From Legionella bononiensis (lineage in GTDB: Bacteria; Pseudomonadota; Gammaproteobacteria; Legionellales; Legionellaceae), in the NCBI RefSeq assembly GCF_016786215.1, contig NZ_JADOBG010000022.1:558001-622000 (forward strand): a DNA stretch of 64,000 nt. The letters are read 5' to 3'. Of this stretch, positions 8,181-16,894 are shown in pieces (position 1 is the stretch's first letter; the number at the start of each line of letters is the position of its first letter). Under the pieces are notes generated by a model. It had not been told where the DNA came from, ran no database searches, and saw only the letters and a list, made by a program, of their open reading frames with translations. The translations under genes were made by a program, and so were the position numbers.

Positions 8181-9881
8181 TTATAATTTTACGGATTCAG
8201 GAACCCAGGATAATCCAGAAGAATTAAATTCCATTTGATTCAGATCATCTTCCTGCGTTCTCCATGGCGGTATATTATCAGATATAAAGTCAGTCATCCC
8301 ATTGGAACAGGCGTAGCCTTCTAATGCCCTAATCGGTATTGATGGCATCATTCGTGCAGGACGATATTCACCGCTGGTGAATAGCTCATCACCACCTAAA
8401 GCCTGATAAATAGCTCCCGGACCGGAAATTTCTTCAACCAATGATTTAAAGTATTTTTGTAATACTTGTTTTATTTTCAACTGGGGATCACGTCCATTCA
8501 TGAATAAGAACTTGGGATTCGTATTGGCATATTTGATTGAAAAATAAAACTCAGCAACCTGATCCTCTGATAAATGAAATATCTTGGCAAATAAGGTCTC
8601 GCCAACAAATTTATAAAAATCTACAATTGTCTTACATTGTTCGACTTCTTTTCTTAAGTCAAAAAGAGTTCCTTTTCGCATTTGAATTTGCTTAAATGCC
8701 TCCGTTTCACAAATTTCAGCTTTAGCGTCAATTAATGCAGTAAAAGGATCCTTATATATTTTGATTAATTGTGCAGCAACTTTACTCATAAAGACTGCAG
8801 TATCATTACAGTCACTGTAAGCAATAATGTCTGTATTTATCGCACATCGTTCAGTACCTGATTTTTGACTTGGAGGTGTGACAATCGATCCCATATTTAC
8901 AACTACTGGAATACCTGCTTTTTTAATAGCATACATTTTTTCGTTGTCCTGATATTTCAAAGGAAGATCAATATCCGCATAAACCTTACCTCTCACCAAT
9001 TCGGGTATCCAGCGAACCAGATCTGAAGCTGCGGCAGGATTACCACCTTGGCCTAAGTTTTTTAATTCGAGTCTGATTAATTGAAGCAACTTAGCTGAAA
9101 GTGGAGATAAAATTAGCTTAAGATTATCAATATCAACCAAGACAATAGAATAATCTAATGCAAATGTTTTTAATTCGGTGAGGGCTTGTGAATTCAATAA
9201 GTTAGAACTATAAATCAATGTATTGGTCACAGTTGATGGATGATCGCTTCTATCGATCAAACATTGTTGTTCCTTCTCCCGCAATGCAACGGTTGATTGG
9301 GTACTAAACCAGACAGCTATTGGATGATGGGTATTAAAAACATAGGGTAAGGTATCATCCAGTTTAATACCACATATGGATATACTGGCAAATTCCGGAT
9401 CAATCTCTGGTTTTCGATCAGGATTTTCAAATAGATAATTGACCCAAGCTTTTCTTATTGGATGCGTGTATGCCAAACTCCATACCGGAGTAGTTTTCAA
9501 CAGCTGATGATTGATCCACTCCCATATATCATCTGTCACATCAACATGAAATCTCTTGCATATTTTAATTAGGTGCTCAATTTTTAACGAACTTGCCGAT
9601 ACAAGTTTCACCAGTTTTGAACTCAATGTGGTTCTGTTCGTCTTATGAAACAACGCGGAAAGTTGCTCCATAGCCAGTGGACTATTTACAATATGATTCA
9701 ATACATTCACTTTATATAAATGCCCTCTGAGTTTTACCATGGGATGCATACTGAATAGATTATGAAATAGATCAAAGAATACTGAACCATTTTTCATGCC
9801 CAGTTTACTTTTTATGATAAATTGAAGTTTTACCTTGTAGTGATCTGTATAATAATTGCTAAAAAGTTTAAATCTACTCAT
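8181..9881 (-). CDS. Putative DxD glycosyltransferase effector at the CegC2 position
   Basis: This 566-residue protein has the core signature of the large-clostridial-toxin-like glycosyltransferase fold. NPAAASD at residues 281-287 corresponds to the AAASD nucleotide-sugar loop. YADID at 301-305 provides the DxD metal and UDP-sugar motif after the same spacing as in TcdA/TcdB-type enzymes. A Trp in IAVWFS near 190 and a late SW pair (558-559) also fit. No signal peptide or membrane helix is present. The locus between engB and the mms operon corresponds, from memory, to CegC2 in L. pneumophila, a CpxR-controlled Dot/Icm substrate. Orthology, donor sugar and host target are inferences. The ribosome site is weak, so the start is less certain. 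Confidence 0.7.
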   Translation of the reverse strand: MSRFKLFSNYYTDHYKVKLQFIIKSKLGMKNGSVFFDLFHNLFSMHPMVKLRGHLYKVNVLNHIVNSPLAMEQLSALFHKTNRTTLSSKLVKLVSASSLKIEHLIKICKRFHVDVTDDIWEWINHQLLKTTPVWSLAYTHPIRKAWVNYLFENPDRKPEIDPEFASISICGIKLDDTLPYVFNTHHPIAVWFSTQSTVALREKEQQCLIDRSDHPSTVTNTLIYSSNLLNSQALTELKTFALDYSIVLVDIDNLKLILSPLSAKLLQLIRLELKNLGQGGNPAAASDLVRWIPELVRGKVYADIDLPLKYQDNEKMYAIKKAGIPVVVNMGSIVTPPSQKSGTERCAINTDIIAYSDCNDTAVFMSKVAAQLIKIYKDPFTALIDAKAEICETEAFKQIQMRKGTLFDLRKEVEQCKTIVDFYKFVGETLFAKIFHLSEDQVAEFYFSIKYANTNPKFLFMNGRDPQLKIKQVLQKYFKSLVEEISGPGAIYQALGGDELFTSGEYRPARMMPSIPIRALEGYACSNGMTDFISDNIPPWRTQEDDLNQMEFNSSGLSWVPESVKL

Positions 9882-9934
9882 GCCCGAGCTGAACTATATT
9901 TGAACCGTGTGAAATAATAACATCCAACAGGATG

Positions 9935-9949
9935 GTAAATCAATACAAA
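9935..9949. promoter_or_regulatory. Possible CpxR site upstream of the glycosyltransferase-like gene
   Basis: GTAAA, five bases, then ACAAA resembles the CpxR consensus GTAAA-N5-GTAAA with two mismatches in the second half. It lies 54-68 bp before the gene's start, in the opposite orientation to transcription. The interest comes from the memory that cegC genes are CpxR-controlled. On sequence alone the match is weak. Confidence 0.25.
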
Positions 9950-10131
9950 TAAGGCACAAAACAACCAAACCATCCATGATTAAAGCAAAATGATCTTTAC
10001 ATGAATAGCCGATGCTAAAAGAAGACAAATCAATTATGAATTATTGCTAATAGGGAGGAAGATGGTGAAAAAAGACCAGAATTGACTCTGTACCCAGGTC
10101 ACTATAAAAACAACTCGTCTTGAAGCAAAGC

Positions 10132-10749
10132 TTAATCCAATGCAAACCAGGAATTTAATACTGCGACCAATTCATTAATCCCGTCTTTTTTCAGAGATGA
10201 AAAGGATTGAACAGAAATCAAATGATCAGCCAAATCATAATGCTTACGCACTTTAAGCACTGTATTTTTTACATCGCTACGACTTAATTTATCAGACTTA
10301 GTCAATAAAATATGTACTGGAAGCTGGCGATTCAAAGCCCAATCTATCATCATTTGATCGAGATCCTTTAAAGGATGGCGTACATCCATTAACAGAATCA
10401 AGCCTTTAAGACTCTCCCTGACCTCAAGATAGTGCGCCAGATTTTTTTGCCACTCCAACTTCACTTGCAGGGCTACTTTAGCATAACCATAACCCGGTAA
10501 ATCGACCAGTCGACGTTGTTCATCCAATGAAAATAAATTGATTAATTGTGTACGGCCTGGTGTTTTACTGGTTCTGGCAAGACTTTTTATACCGGTTAAA
10601 CAATTTAAAGCACTGGATTTACCGGCATTTGATCGGCCTGCAAATGCGACTTCATACCCGGAATCTTCAGGTAATTGGTCTACTCGGGCTGCACTTTTTA
10701 AAAATACTGCTTTAGAATATAAATTTACTAACATGGGATATAATTTCAT
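10132..10749 (-). CDS. engB: Ribosome-biogenesis GTPase EngB (YsxC/YihA)
   Basis: This 205-residue TrmE-Era-like GTPase acts in large-subunit assembly. G motifs are visible: G1 [10 protein letters not shown]2 around TPGRTQ, G3 DLPGYG and G4 TKSD. The length fits the family (about 200). The ATG at 10749 is chosen because it gives the family-like start [11 protein letters not shown] and has AGG about 11 nt upstream; a longer frame to 10779 is also open. It is divergent from the cytochrome c4 gene, with about 60 bp between them. Confidence 0.94.
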   Translation of the reverse strand: MKLYPMLVNLYSKAVFLKSAARVDQLPEDSGYEVAFAGRSNAGKSSALNCLTGIKSLARTSKTPGRTQLINLFSLDEQRRLVDLPGYGYAKVALQVKLEWQKNLAHYLEVRESLKGLILLMDVRHPLKDLDQMMIDWALNRQLPVHILLTKSDKLSRSDVKNTVLKVRKHYDLADHLISVQSFSSLKKDGINELVAVLNSWFALD

Positions 10750-10807
10750 TTTGGGATTTTGACCTAAGCAGTGTACCATTAAAATATCAATTTTTTATGA
10801 GATAACG

Positions 10808-11407
10808 ATGAAAAAATTAGCACTCACTCTAATCTTGTGCTTCCCGGCAGTTATATATGCACAGGAAAATCCACAAACAGGGCAGAATAAGGCTCAAGTG
10901 TGTGCTGCCTGTCATGGTCAACAAGGTATAAGTCCTACACCAGAATGGCCTAATCTTGCAGGTCAACATCAACAATACCTGGTAAAACAATTAAAAGACA
11001 TGAAAGAAGGAACTCTGCGTATCGCCCCTACCATGACAGCGATGATTGCCAATCTTAATGAACAAGATATGAATGACTTGGCATCATTCTATGCTAAAAT
11101 GCCACTCGCTGAAGGGTCTACTCCTAAAAAATACCTGCAGCGTGGCGAGCAAATTTATAGAGGCGGTGATTTTAATAAACACATCACGGCGTGTATTGCC
11201 TGCCATGGCCCCAAAGGCACAGGTAATGCCCAAGCTGGTTTTCCGGTCCTTTCTGGCCAGAAAGCAGCATACACAGTGATGCAGTTACAGGCATTTAAAG
11301 ACGGTAAACGAACAAATGACTTAAACCATATCATGCGAGATATCAGTAACAGAATGACTCAGGATGATATGGAAGCAGTAGCCCATTATATTGAAGGTTT
11401 ATACTAA
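10808..11407 (+). CDS. Periplasmic dihaem cytochrome c4
   Basis: This 199-residue exported protein has an N-terminal signal peptide (cleavage probably after VIYA) and two homologous monohaem domains. Haem-binding CAACH lies at 32-36 and CIACH at 129-133, with Met-containing segments downstream of each that can give the second axial ligand. Cytochrome c4 carries electrons from the bc1 complex to terminal oxidases. It is followed 10 bp later by dsbA, and both products act in the periplasm, so they probably share a transcript. Confidence 0.92.
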   Translation: MKKLALTLILCFPAVIYAQENPQTGQNKAQVCAACHGQQGISPTPEWPNLAGQHQQYLVKQLKDMKEGTLRIAPTMTAMIANLNEQDMNDLASFYAKMPLAEGSTPKKYLQRGEQIYRGGDFNKHITACIACHGPKGTGNAQAGFPVLSGQKAAYTVMQLQAFKDGKRTNDLNHIMRDISNRMTQDDMEAVAHYIEGLY

Positions 11408-11417
11408 GGAATTAACC

Positions 11418-12032
11418 ATGTTTAAAAAATTAATCTGTATTCTATTGTTGTTACCTGCTATGGCACTTGCAGCCGAATTTGTAGAGGGTAAAGATTACCA
11501 ACTGGTCAGCAATCCTCAACAATCGGTAAATAAAGGCAAAATACCCGTGATTACCGAATTTTTCAGCTATGGTTGCCCGTGGTGTTATAAAATTGATCCC
11601 TCAGTAAGTGAGTGGGCAGGTAAAATGGGAACCAATGTGCAACTGGATCGCGTTCCTGTAGTATTCAAACCCGAATGGGAGTTATATGCCAAAGCATACT
11701 ATACCGCTAAAACCTTAGCTTTATCTGATAAATTAAGCCCCCAATTATTTAAAGCCATCCAGGAAGAGAAAAAACCTTTGTCAACAAAACAATCAATGAT
11801 AGATTTTTTTACAGCTCATGGTGTTGATAAAGAAATTGCCAAAAGTGCTTTTGAAAACTCGCCGACTATTGATATGCGTGTGCAAAATGGCATGACGTTA
11901 ATGGCCGGTTATCAAATCAATGCCGTACCTGCGTTTGTGATAAACAACAAATATAAAACCGATTTGCAAATGGCTGGCAGCCAGGAACGTTTATTTCAGA
12001 TCCTCAATTACCTGATCCGAAAATCAGTTTAA
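11418..12032 (+). CDS. dsbA: Thiol:disulfide interchange protein DsbA
   Basis: This 204-residue exported thioredoxin-fold oxidase has a signal peptide ending at ALAA and the active site C53-P-W-C56. The cis-proline loop AVPAFVIN lies near the C-terminus, and a helical insertion between them gives the DsbA type rather than plain thioredoxin. It introduces disulfides into periplasmic proteins. The ATG at 11418 has AAGGA 8 nt upstream. An overlapping longer frame to 11391 lies within the cytochrome gene and would hide the signal peptide. The CPWC dipeptide differs from the CPHC of E. coli, which may shift redox potential. Legionella has more than one DsbA; this looks like the monomeric DsbA1 type. 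Confidence 0.9.
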   Translation: MFKKLICILLLLPAMALAAEFVEGKDYQLVSNPQQSVNKGKIPVITEFFSYGCPWCYKIDPSVSEWAGKMGTNVQLDRVPVVFKPEWELYAKAYYTAKTLALSDKLSPQLFKAIQEEKKPLSTKQSMIDFFTAHGVDKEIAKSAFENSPTIDMRVQNGMTLMAGYQINAVPAFVINNKYKTDLQMAGSQERLFQILNYLIRKSV

Positions 12033-12051
12033 TCCATCCAGATAACTGTTC

Positions 12052-12095
12052 TGTTTGTTCCCCTTATCAGCTTCGCATGATATGGGCAACAAACA
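12052..12095. terminator. Stem-loop after dsbA
   Basis: Arms TGTTTGTTCCCCTTATCA (12052-12069) and TGATATGGGCAACAAACA (12078-12095) pair with small mismatches around an 8-nt loop. The site lies between dsbA and the convergent ABC ATPase. There is no clear T-tract. The remaining bases to 12251 show nothing recognisable. Confidence 0.5.
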
Positions 12096-12251
12096 AAGCA
12101 CACAAATCCATGATTTCGATATATTGTTAATTTGGTGAGGATACGTCGGATTGTTGAATCTTGGTCGAGCAGCCAGCTTTGAGTTCAGCTTGAATGAAAC
12201 ATGGCCGTTCCCTGATAGGGGCCGACCGTGTACTTAACGTGACTCGCGTCC

Positions 12252-13550
12252 TTATAAACCCTTACCAGGGTTTTCCAGACTTAAAATTCCCGTATTGAAA
12301 TCATAGGCAAATATTTCAGCATATCGCCCCCAGTCAATCATTGTACGTAAAACGCGATCCGCTTCTTTCTCACTCAAATAATCTTCCAACTTACTTAAAA
12401 AGCGCTCTTCAGAAACACGATGTCCTACTTTTTCATCTAAAACCCTGCGTATATAGCGGGCAAGGGGAACTTTTTCCAATAACCTTTGAGCAAATAACTG
12501 CTTTCGCTCTTGCAAATCAGCTTCGGAAAACTGTTTCCCCAAATCACTGAGTTGTATGTCACCTGCCGATACCTTGGCAAAACCAAGTATTTCCAAAGTT
12601 TCAAGAATAGGAAACAAATCATCAATATTCATCATGAGCTCATCAGCAAGCTCAGGTAAATCGATGCGTTCCTCAAATGATTTCATGGTTTCAATCAATC
12701 CTGACAATTCTGAAGGTTCAACATCAGGCAATCTGTACCCTAAACCAATCTGACGCTCTCTTTGCGCACGTTTAGCCTTTTCTTTAGGACCCGTAGTCAT
12801 TAAGGTATAAATCTTATCAACCAAAGCACGAAACTCTGGAGTTTCAGGATCTCGGGGTTGAGGTAAAGTCACTGGTAATTCAGCTCGAATATACCCAGGA
12901 TCATTACCAAAAATCACAATTCGGTCAGCAAGAGTAGCCGCTTCCTCGATATTATGGGTTACCAATAATATTCCATTAGTGTTGGTTTTCTTTTCTTTCC
13001 ACAATTCCAGCAAGTCAGACTTTAGGTTTTCTGCAGTTAATACATCAAGTGCCGAAAACGGTTCATCCATTAACAGAACGTCGGGATTAATTACCAAAGC
13101 ACGAGCAAAACCAACCCTTTGCCGCATCCCTCCAGACAGCTCTTTTGGAAATGCTGATTCAAAGCCGTCAAGACCAATAATATCAATGGCTTCAATTGCT
13201 CTGTGCCTGCGTTCATCACGACTGATCCCTTGTGCTTCAAGGCCAAGTTCTACATTTTCCAACACATTAAGCCAGGGCATCAGTGCAAAGGATTGAAATA
13301 CCATGGCAATTCCTGCCACGGGTCTGGTAACCGGTTTCCCTCTATAGGTGACTGTTCCACTGGATGGGGCTACCAATCCAGCAATAATCCGTAACAAGGT
13401 GGATTTACCCGAACCTGATTTACCCAATAAAGCGACTATTTCACCTTCCTGTAGTTTGAAATTAACGTCCTCAAGAACCAACAAATCCTGAGAAGAAGCC
13501 TTTTTAAAGGACTTCCTCAGATTTTCTATGGCAATAATGGTTTCAGACAT
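12252..13550 (-). CDS. ABC transporter ATPase, nitrate/sulfonate/taurine type with C-terminal accessory domain
   Basis: This 432-residue protein begins with an ATPase domain (about 1-255): Walker A GKSGSGKST, signature LSGGMRQRVG, Walker B LLMDEPFSALD and the switch His in LLVTHN. The C-terminal ~165 residues form an extra, mostly helical winged-helix-like region of the kind called AAA-associated in NitT/TauT-type ATPases. It pairs with the fused permease gene located 7 bp upstream on the same strand. No substrate-binding protein gene is adjacent, so the cargo is unknown. Energising import at the inner membrane is the likely role. Confidence 0.88.
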   Translation of the reverse strand: MSETIIAIENLRKSFKKASSQDLLVLEDVNFKLQEGEIVALLGKSGSGKSTLLRIIAGLVAPSSGTVTYRGKPVTRPVAGIAMVFQSFALMPWLNVLENVELGLEAQGISRDERRHRAIEAIDIIGLDGFESAFPKELSGGMRQRVGFARALVINPDVLLMDEPFSALDVLTAENLKSDLLELWKEKKTNTNGILLVTHNIEEAATLADRIVIFGNDPGYIRAELPVTLPQPRDPETPEFRALVDKIYTLMTTGPKEKAKRAQRERQIGLGYRLPDVEPSELSGLIETMKSFEERIDLPELADELMMNIDDLFPILETLEILGFAKVSAGDIQLSDLGKQFSEADLQERKQLFAQRLLEKVPLARYIRRVLDEKVGHRVSEERFLSKLEDYLSEKEADRVLRTMIDWGRYAEIFAYDFNTGILSLENPGKGL

Positions 13551-13557
13551 AAGTGCC

Positions 13558-15300
13558 TCAATTAAAATTAAAACGCTCTTCAGCTAATCGATATAGTGGA
13601 CGCCATATGAGGTGATTAAAAGCCAAAACATAAACGCACATCATTGCAGTCCCTAGAGCAATTTTTGGAAAATCACCCGCAGTTGTACTGGCCTGTATGT
13701 ATTCTCCCAGTCCAGTCGCTTTAAGAGTAATATTCCCCCAACTCACCAATTCAGCCACAATACTGGCGTTCCAGGCGCCGCCTGCAGCTGTGATGGCACC
13801 CGTGATATAAAATGGAAAAATACCGGGTAAAGCCAATCTTTTCCACCAGTTCCATCCTTTCAGGCCAAAATTATCTGCAGCAAGATATAAGTCTCTGGGA
13901 ATACTTGATGCTCCAGCAATCACATTAAATAATATATACCACTGAGTGCCCAGAATCATGAGTGGAGTGACCCATATTTCTACACTTAAATGAAACTCAA
14001 CTATCGCTATGACAAATAGGGGATAAAATAAATTGGCTGGGAAGGCAGCAACAAACTGTATTACAGGCTGTATCTTCTGAGCAATTCTCGGTCTTAAACC
14101 TATCCATACCCCAACCGGTATCCAAATTAATGAACTGAGTATAATTAATACGATAACCCTGGTACCTGTAGCAGCTCCAAGTAAAAAGACATGCAAAATA
14201 TCGCTGACTTTCAGCTCAGCAAGAATAAATCTCAATAATAACCAGCCACCACTCACTATAGATAACAGCACCAAGGCTCCCCATAGCCTATCCAGACGTT
14301 TCTGTCGTTTAAAATCAATTTCCTTAACTGCTTTAGGCTCACTGATTCGTAACCATCGGGCATTCACAAAACCATCAACCAATACTCCAATACCTTTGGT
14401 AAATCGTTTCATCAATCGACTTCCGCGTATCAAGTCAATCAGCCAGGATTGATACTCGGATTCATCTGGTGATTGTTCCACTTTAAATTTTTCCGACCAG
14501 GCAATTAAAGGTCGGAATAAAATTTGATCGTATAAGAAAATAACAATCATCATCGTCAAAATGGCATAACCCACTGCATGTAAATCTTTCTGTGCAATAG
14601 CCAAGGCGATATACGACCCAATTCCAGGTAATCGGATGTTTTGATGCGCAACCGAAATGGCTTCGGATAGAACCACAAAGAACCAGCTTGCTGACATGGA
14701 TATCATCATATTCCATAATAATCCGGACATGGAGAATGGAACCTCCACTTTCCAGAAACGCTGCCATGCCGAGAGTCGGAACATCGAGGAAACTTCTTTT
14801 AAATCATGAGGCAAGGTTTTTAATGATTGATAGAAACCAAAAGTCATATTCCAGACCTGGGCACAAAAGATTGCAAAAATGGAAGCACATTCTGGGCCTA
14901 ACAAACTATTGGGGAACAGATGGATAAATCCAGTAACCGTAATGGATAAAAAACTGAGTACGGGAATGGATTGTAATATATCAATGGCAGGAATAATTAC
15001 CTGCTCTGCCCGACGATTTTTGGCAGCCAGAGCACCGACTACAAAAGTAAATATAATTGAAAAAATTAACGCGATAAATAAGCGTAGTACGGTACGTAAG
15101 GCATAAAAAGGAAGATTGGAAGGAGCCAGAGAAATAGGGATCTGATCGCCCAATTGATAAGGTGTGGCCATTTGTGATCCGGCCCAGCCTAAAAAAAACA
15201 AAACAGAAAAAATTAAAATCAGTAACAGCATATCCCAGCGATTAATAAATCGGCCAACTGTATCAGGATTAGCAAAATAAAAACGACTGTTACGTACCAT
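13558..15300 (-). CDS. ABC transporter permease, two fused permease domains
   Basis: This 580-residue inner-membrane protein contains two tandem binding-protein-dependent permease halves (about 60-280 and 350-575), each with five or six hydrophobic helices and an EAA-type cytoplasmic loop (one near FRLSAWQRFWKVEVPF, one near FGLKGWNWWKRLALPG). Such a fusion can supply both membrane halves from one chain. It is transcribed just before its ATPase. The NitT/TauT class handles nitrate, sulfonates, pyrimidine precursors and similar cargo. Without a binding protein the specificity here is unassigned. Confidence 0.87.
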   Translation of the reverse strand: MVRNSRFYFANPDTVGRFINRWDMLLLILIFSVLFFLGWAGSQMATPYQLGDQIPISLAPSNLPFYALRTVLRLFIALIFSIIFTFVVGALAAKNRRAEQVIIPAIDILQSIPVLSFLSITVTGFIHLFPNSLLGPECASIFAIFCAQVWNMTFGFYQSLKTLPHDLKEVSSMFRLSAWQRFWKVEVPFSMSGLLWNMMISMSASWFFVVLSEAISVAHQNIRLPGIGSYIALAIAQKDLHAVGYAILTMMIVIFLYDQILFRPLIAWSEKFKVEQSPDESEYQSWLIDLIRGSRLMKRFTKGIGVLVDGFVNARWLRISEPKAVKEIDFKRQKRLDRLWGALVLLSIVSGGWLLLRFILAELKVSDILHVFLLGAATGTRVIVLIILSSLIWIPVGVWIGLRPRIAQKIQPVIQFVAAFPANLFYPLFVIAIVEFHLSVEIWVTPLMILGTQWYILFNVIAGASSIPRDLYLAADNFGLKGWNWWKRLALPGIFPFYITGAITAAGGAWNASIVAELVSWGNITLKATGLGEYIQASTTAGDFPKIALGTAMMCVYVLAFNHLIWRPLYRLAEERFNFN

Positions 15301-15468
15301 GAATTATATACCTTAATTTTAGACAGGGATTAGTAAGCTTTTCGTAAGTCCCAGTCAAAATAAAATACCACAAAATGGCCTTAATCTATATACGTCATGC
15401 GCTTTACAAGGACAAGTTCAGCTAAAATTTAAACAGCATGACCTCGATTTTTGTTCAGATAGGTTTAA

Positions 15469-15552
15469 TTTATCCGAGCCGCGACCATCAGGGAGCGGTA
15501 TCTTATAAACCTTCAAATTGTTCCGCTCCCTGACGGTCGCGGCTCGGATAAA
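15469..15552. repeat. Long near-perfect inverted repeat upstream of the permease gene
   Basis: Two 30-nt arms (15469-15498 and 15523-15552) pair with one internal mismatched region around a 24-nt AT-rich loop; the arms are GC-rich (GAGCCGCGACC... against GGTCGCGGCTC). It lies in the 5' flank of the minus-strand permease and before a + strand hairpin cluster. No long T-run follows. It could be a dispersed repeat unit or a barrier between transcripts. The stretch 15301-15468 shows nothing else recognisable. Confidence 0.7.
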
Positions 15553-15608
15553 TAAATATTTTTTGAACAAATATTGAACTTTATTGCAAACCCAGTGTCT
15601 AAGTATAT

Positions 15609-15723
15609 GAGTATTCCCCCCCGAATACTCTGCCCCGCTTTCCCCTCTTTATGCGGGGTGGTGTCTGTATTTATCCAATTCAGACACATAATTTTCCCCG
15701 GTACTTTAACCGGGGTTTTTTTT
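15609..15723 (+). ncRNA. Candidate structured small RNA with four consecutive hairpins
   Basis: Four hairpins lie in line. The first is 609-616 with 623-630 (relative to 15000), with a loop of six C. The second, 633-638 with 653-658, has the loop TTTCCCCTCTTTAT. The third is 661-667 with 681-687. The fourth is a strong intrinsic terminator, 696-702 with 709-715, followed by eight T. There is no protein-coding frame here and no + strand gene immediately upstream that would need a terminator: the nearest is dsbA, 3.6 kb away behind two minus-strand genes. A short independent transcript is therefore the simplest reading. The C-rich loops resemble anti-Shine-Dalgarno loops of trans-acting small RNAs. 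No convincing promoter was identified. Confidence 0.5.
15696..15723 (+). terminator. Intrinsic terminator
   Basis: A 7-bp GC-rich stem (CCCCGGT with ACCGGGG), a 6-nt loop and eight T make a textbook rho-independent terminator pointing rightward. It is taken as the 3' end of the candidate small RNA and would isolate the gene at 15833 from upstream transcription. Confidence 0.85.
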
Positions 15724-15832
15724 ATATTAGACTTTTAATCACTTTTTATTGAACTATGATTCATCACAATTTTTAGGTCAGTCCTCTAAAATAGGACTAC
15801 AATGAGGCTATACCACTATTGAGAATACAGCT

Positions 15833-16360
15833 ATGAATAAACTGATCACTCTTGCTGCAGGCATAGTATTGTTTTTGGCAGCACATACAGGAATCGCAGC
15901 ACCGGATAGAACTCAATTGGCTGTCTGGGCTAATGAAGCCATTATTGCAACGTATACTTTTGATTATAAGAACTACCTGCAACAACAAAAGGAAATTGCC
16001 AAGTATTTTACTTCTGATGGCTGGATAGCCTATACCAAAGCATTGAATGAATCCAAATTACCGGAGGCGGTGCAAAAAAATTCATATGAAGTAACAGCAG
16101 TAGCAACACAACCACCTGTATTGACAACCCTGGATCCTACTCACTGGCAGGCGACCATGACCGTGCTAGTCGTTTATAAAAATCCACAATATCAACAGCA
16201 GCAAAATTTAAAAGTCGTATTAAGTTTCATCCAGGCACCCGCAGGGCAGGGAGTAAGAGGTTTTGCTGTTACCAGTTTGCAAGCCAGGGTTACAGAACCT
16301 CCATGTGAATGCAAAATCCCGGAAAACGAGAATTCTACCCAAAAATCCGATAAACAATGA
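15833..16360 (+). CDS. DotI/IcmL-like periplasmic protein
   Basis: This 175-residue protein has a cleavable signal peptide (to about GIAA) followed by a domain that resembles the periplasmic part of DotI/IcmL: WANEAIIATYTFDYKNY, then FTSDGWIAYTKAL and a strand-rich C-terminal half ending near LKVVLSFIQ. DotI/IcmL is an inner-membrane core component of the Dot/Icm type IVB system. This protein lacks the N-terminal cytoplasmic and transmembrane anchor arrangement and looks like a secreted stand-alone homologue, several of which occur in Legionella. A direct role in secretion is unproven. Its 3' end overlaps the convergent gene by 26 bp. Confidence 0.75.
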   Translation: MNKLITLAAGIVLFLAAHTGIAAPDRTQLAVWANEAIIATYTFDYKNYLQQQKEIAKYFTSDGWIAYTKALNESKLPEAVQKNSYEVTAVATQPPVLTTLDPTHWQATMTVLVVYKNPQYQQQQNLKVVLSFIQAPAGQGVRGFAVTSLQARVTEPPCECKIPENENSTQKSDKQ

Positions 16361-16802
16361 AGCCAATATGAAAAATGATTAAGGAGCTGATAAAAATCAG
16401 GATAAAATTTAATTTGACCGGAATAGTAACATCTAAAGCCGACTGTTCCGGATCATTAGGATTATAATAGACATCAATTTCAGAGTTTTCTTTAAAAGCC
16501 ACCGCGGCTTTATAGGCAATCAGACGGGAATATTTGGAATGTGGATTGTTATGTGAGGTATCTAAAAAAAGATACTCGCCAATCAATTCCTTATCTTGGA
16601 CCTGGTAGATGTATTCAATTTTAGGCCAAAGGCTATGACCAACCTTGGTCCAGTCACAACGGGTAATGTGGCCTTTAACTTTTAACCAGGATTTTGATTT
16701 TACCAGAACTAATCTGCTACACCAGAAATGCCTGAAAAGTAATAAAAGAAAACTCAACCAACCTAAATCCAGCACCCATCTCCCAGAGTGAAGCCAATTC
16801 AT
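16335..16802 (-). CDS. DUF3592-type membrane protein
   Basis: This 155-residue protein has an N-terminal hydrophobic helix (about 10-30) and a C-terminal one (about 130-152). The soluble middle is strand-rich, with features of DUF3592 (WLKVKGHITRCDW near the start, VYYNPNDPEQSALD near the end). The function of this family is unknown. GGGA lies about 8 nt before the ATG. It is convergent with the IcmL-like gene, overlapping its end, and divergent from gcvT. Confidence 0.7.
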   Translation of the reverse strand: MNWLHSGRWVLDLGWLSFLLLLFRHFWCSRLVLVKSKSWLKVKGHITRCDWTKVGHSLWPKIEYIYQVQDKELIGEYLFLDTSHNNPHSKYSRLIAYKAAVAFKENSEIDVYYNPNDPEQSALDVTIPVKLNFILIFISSLIIFHIGFIVYRIFG

Positions 16803-16894
16803 TATAAAAATCCCTTAAATTTAAAGTATATAGCTATTTCTTCTAATTATGCGAAAAATCAAAAGCTAAATCTCGCAAAATTAATCGCAACGAG

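Noticed and set aside
15574..15608. Promoter for the candidate small RNA (TTGAAC with a TCTAAG or GTATAT -10)
   Set aside because: No combination has both good hexamers and a 16-18 bp spacer, so no promoter was annotated.
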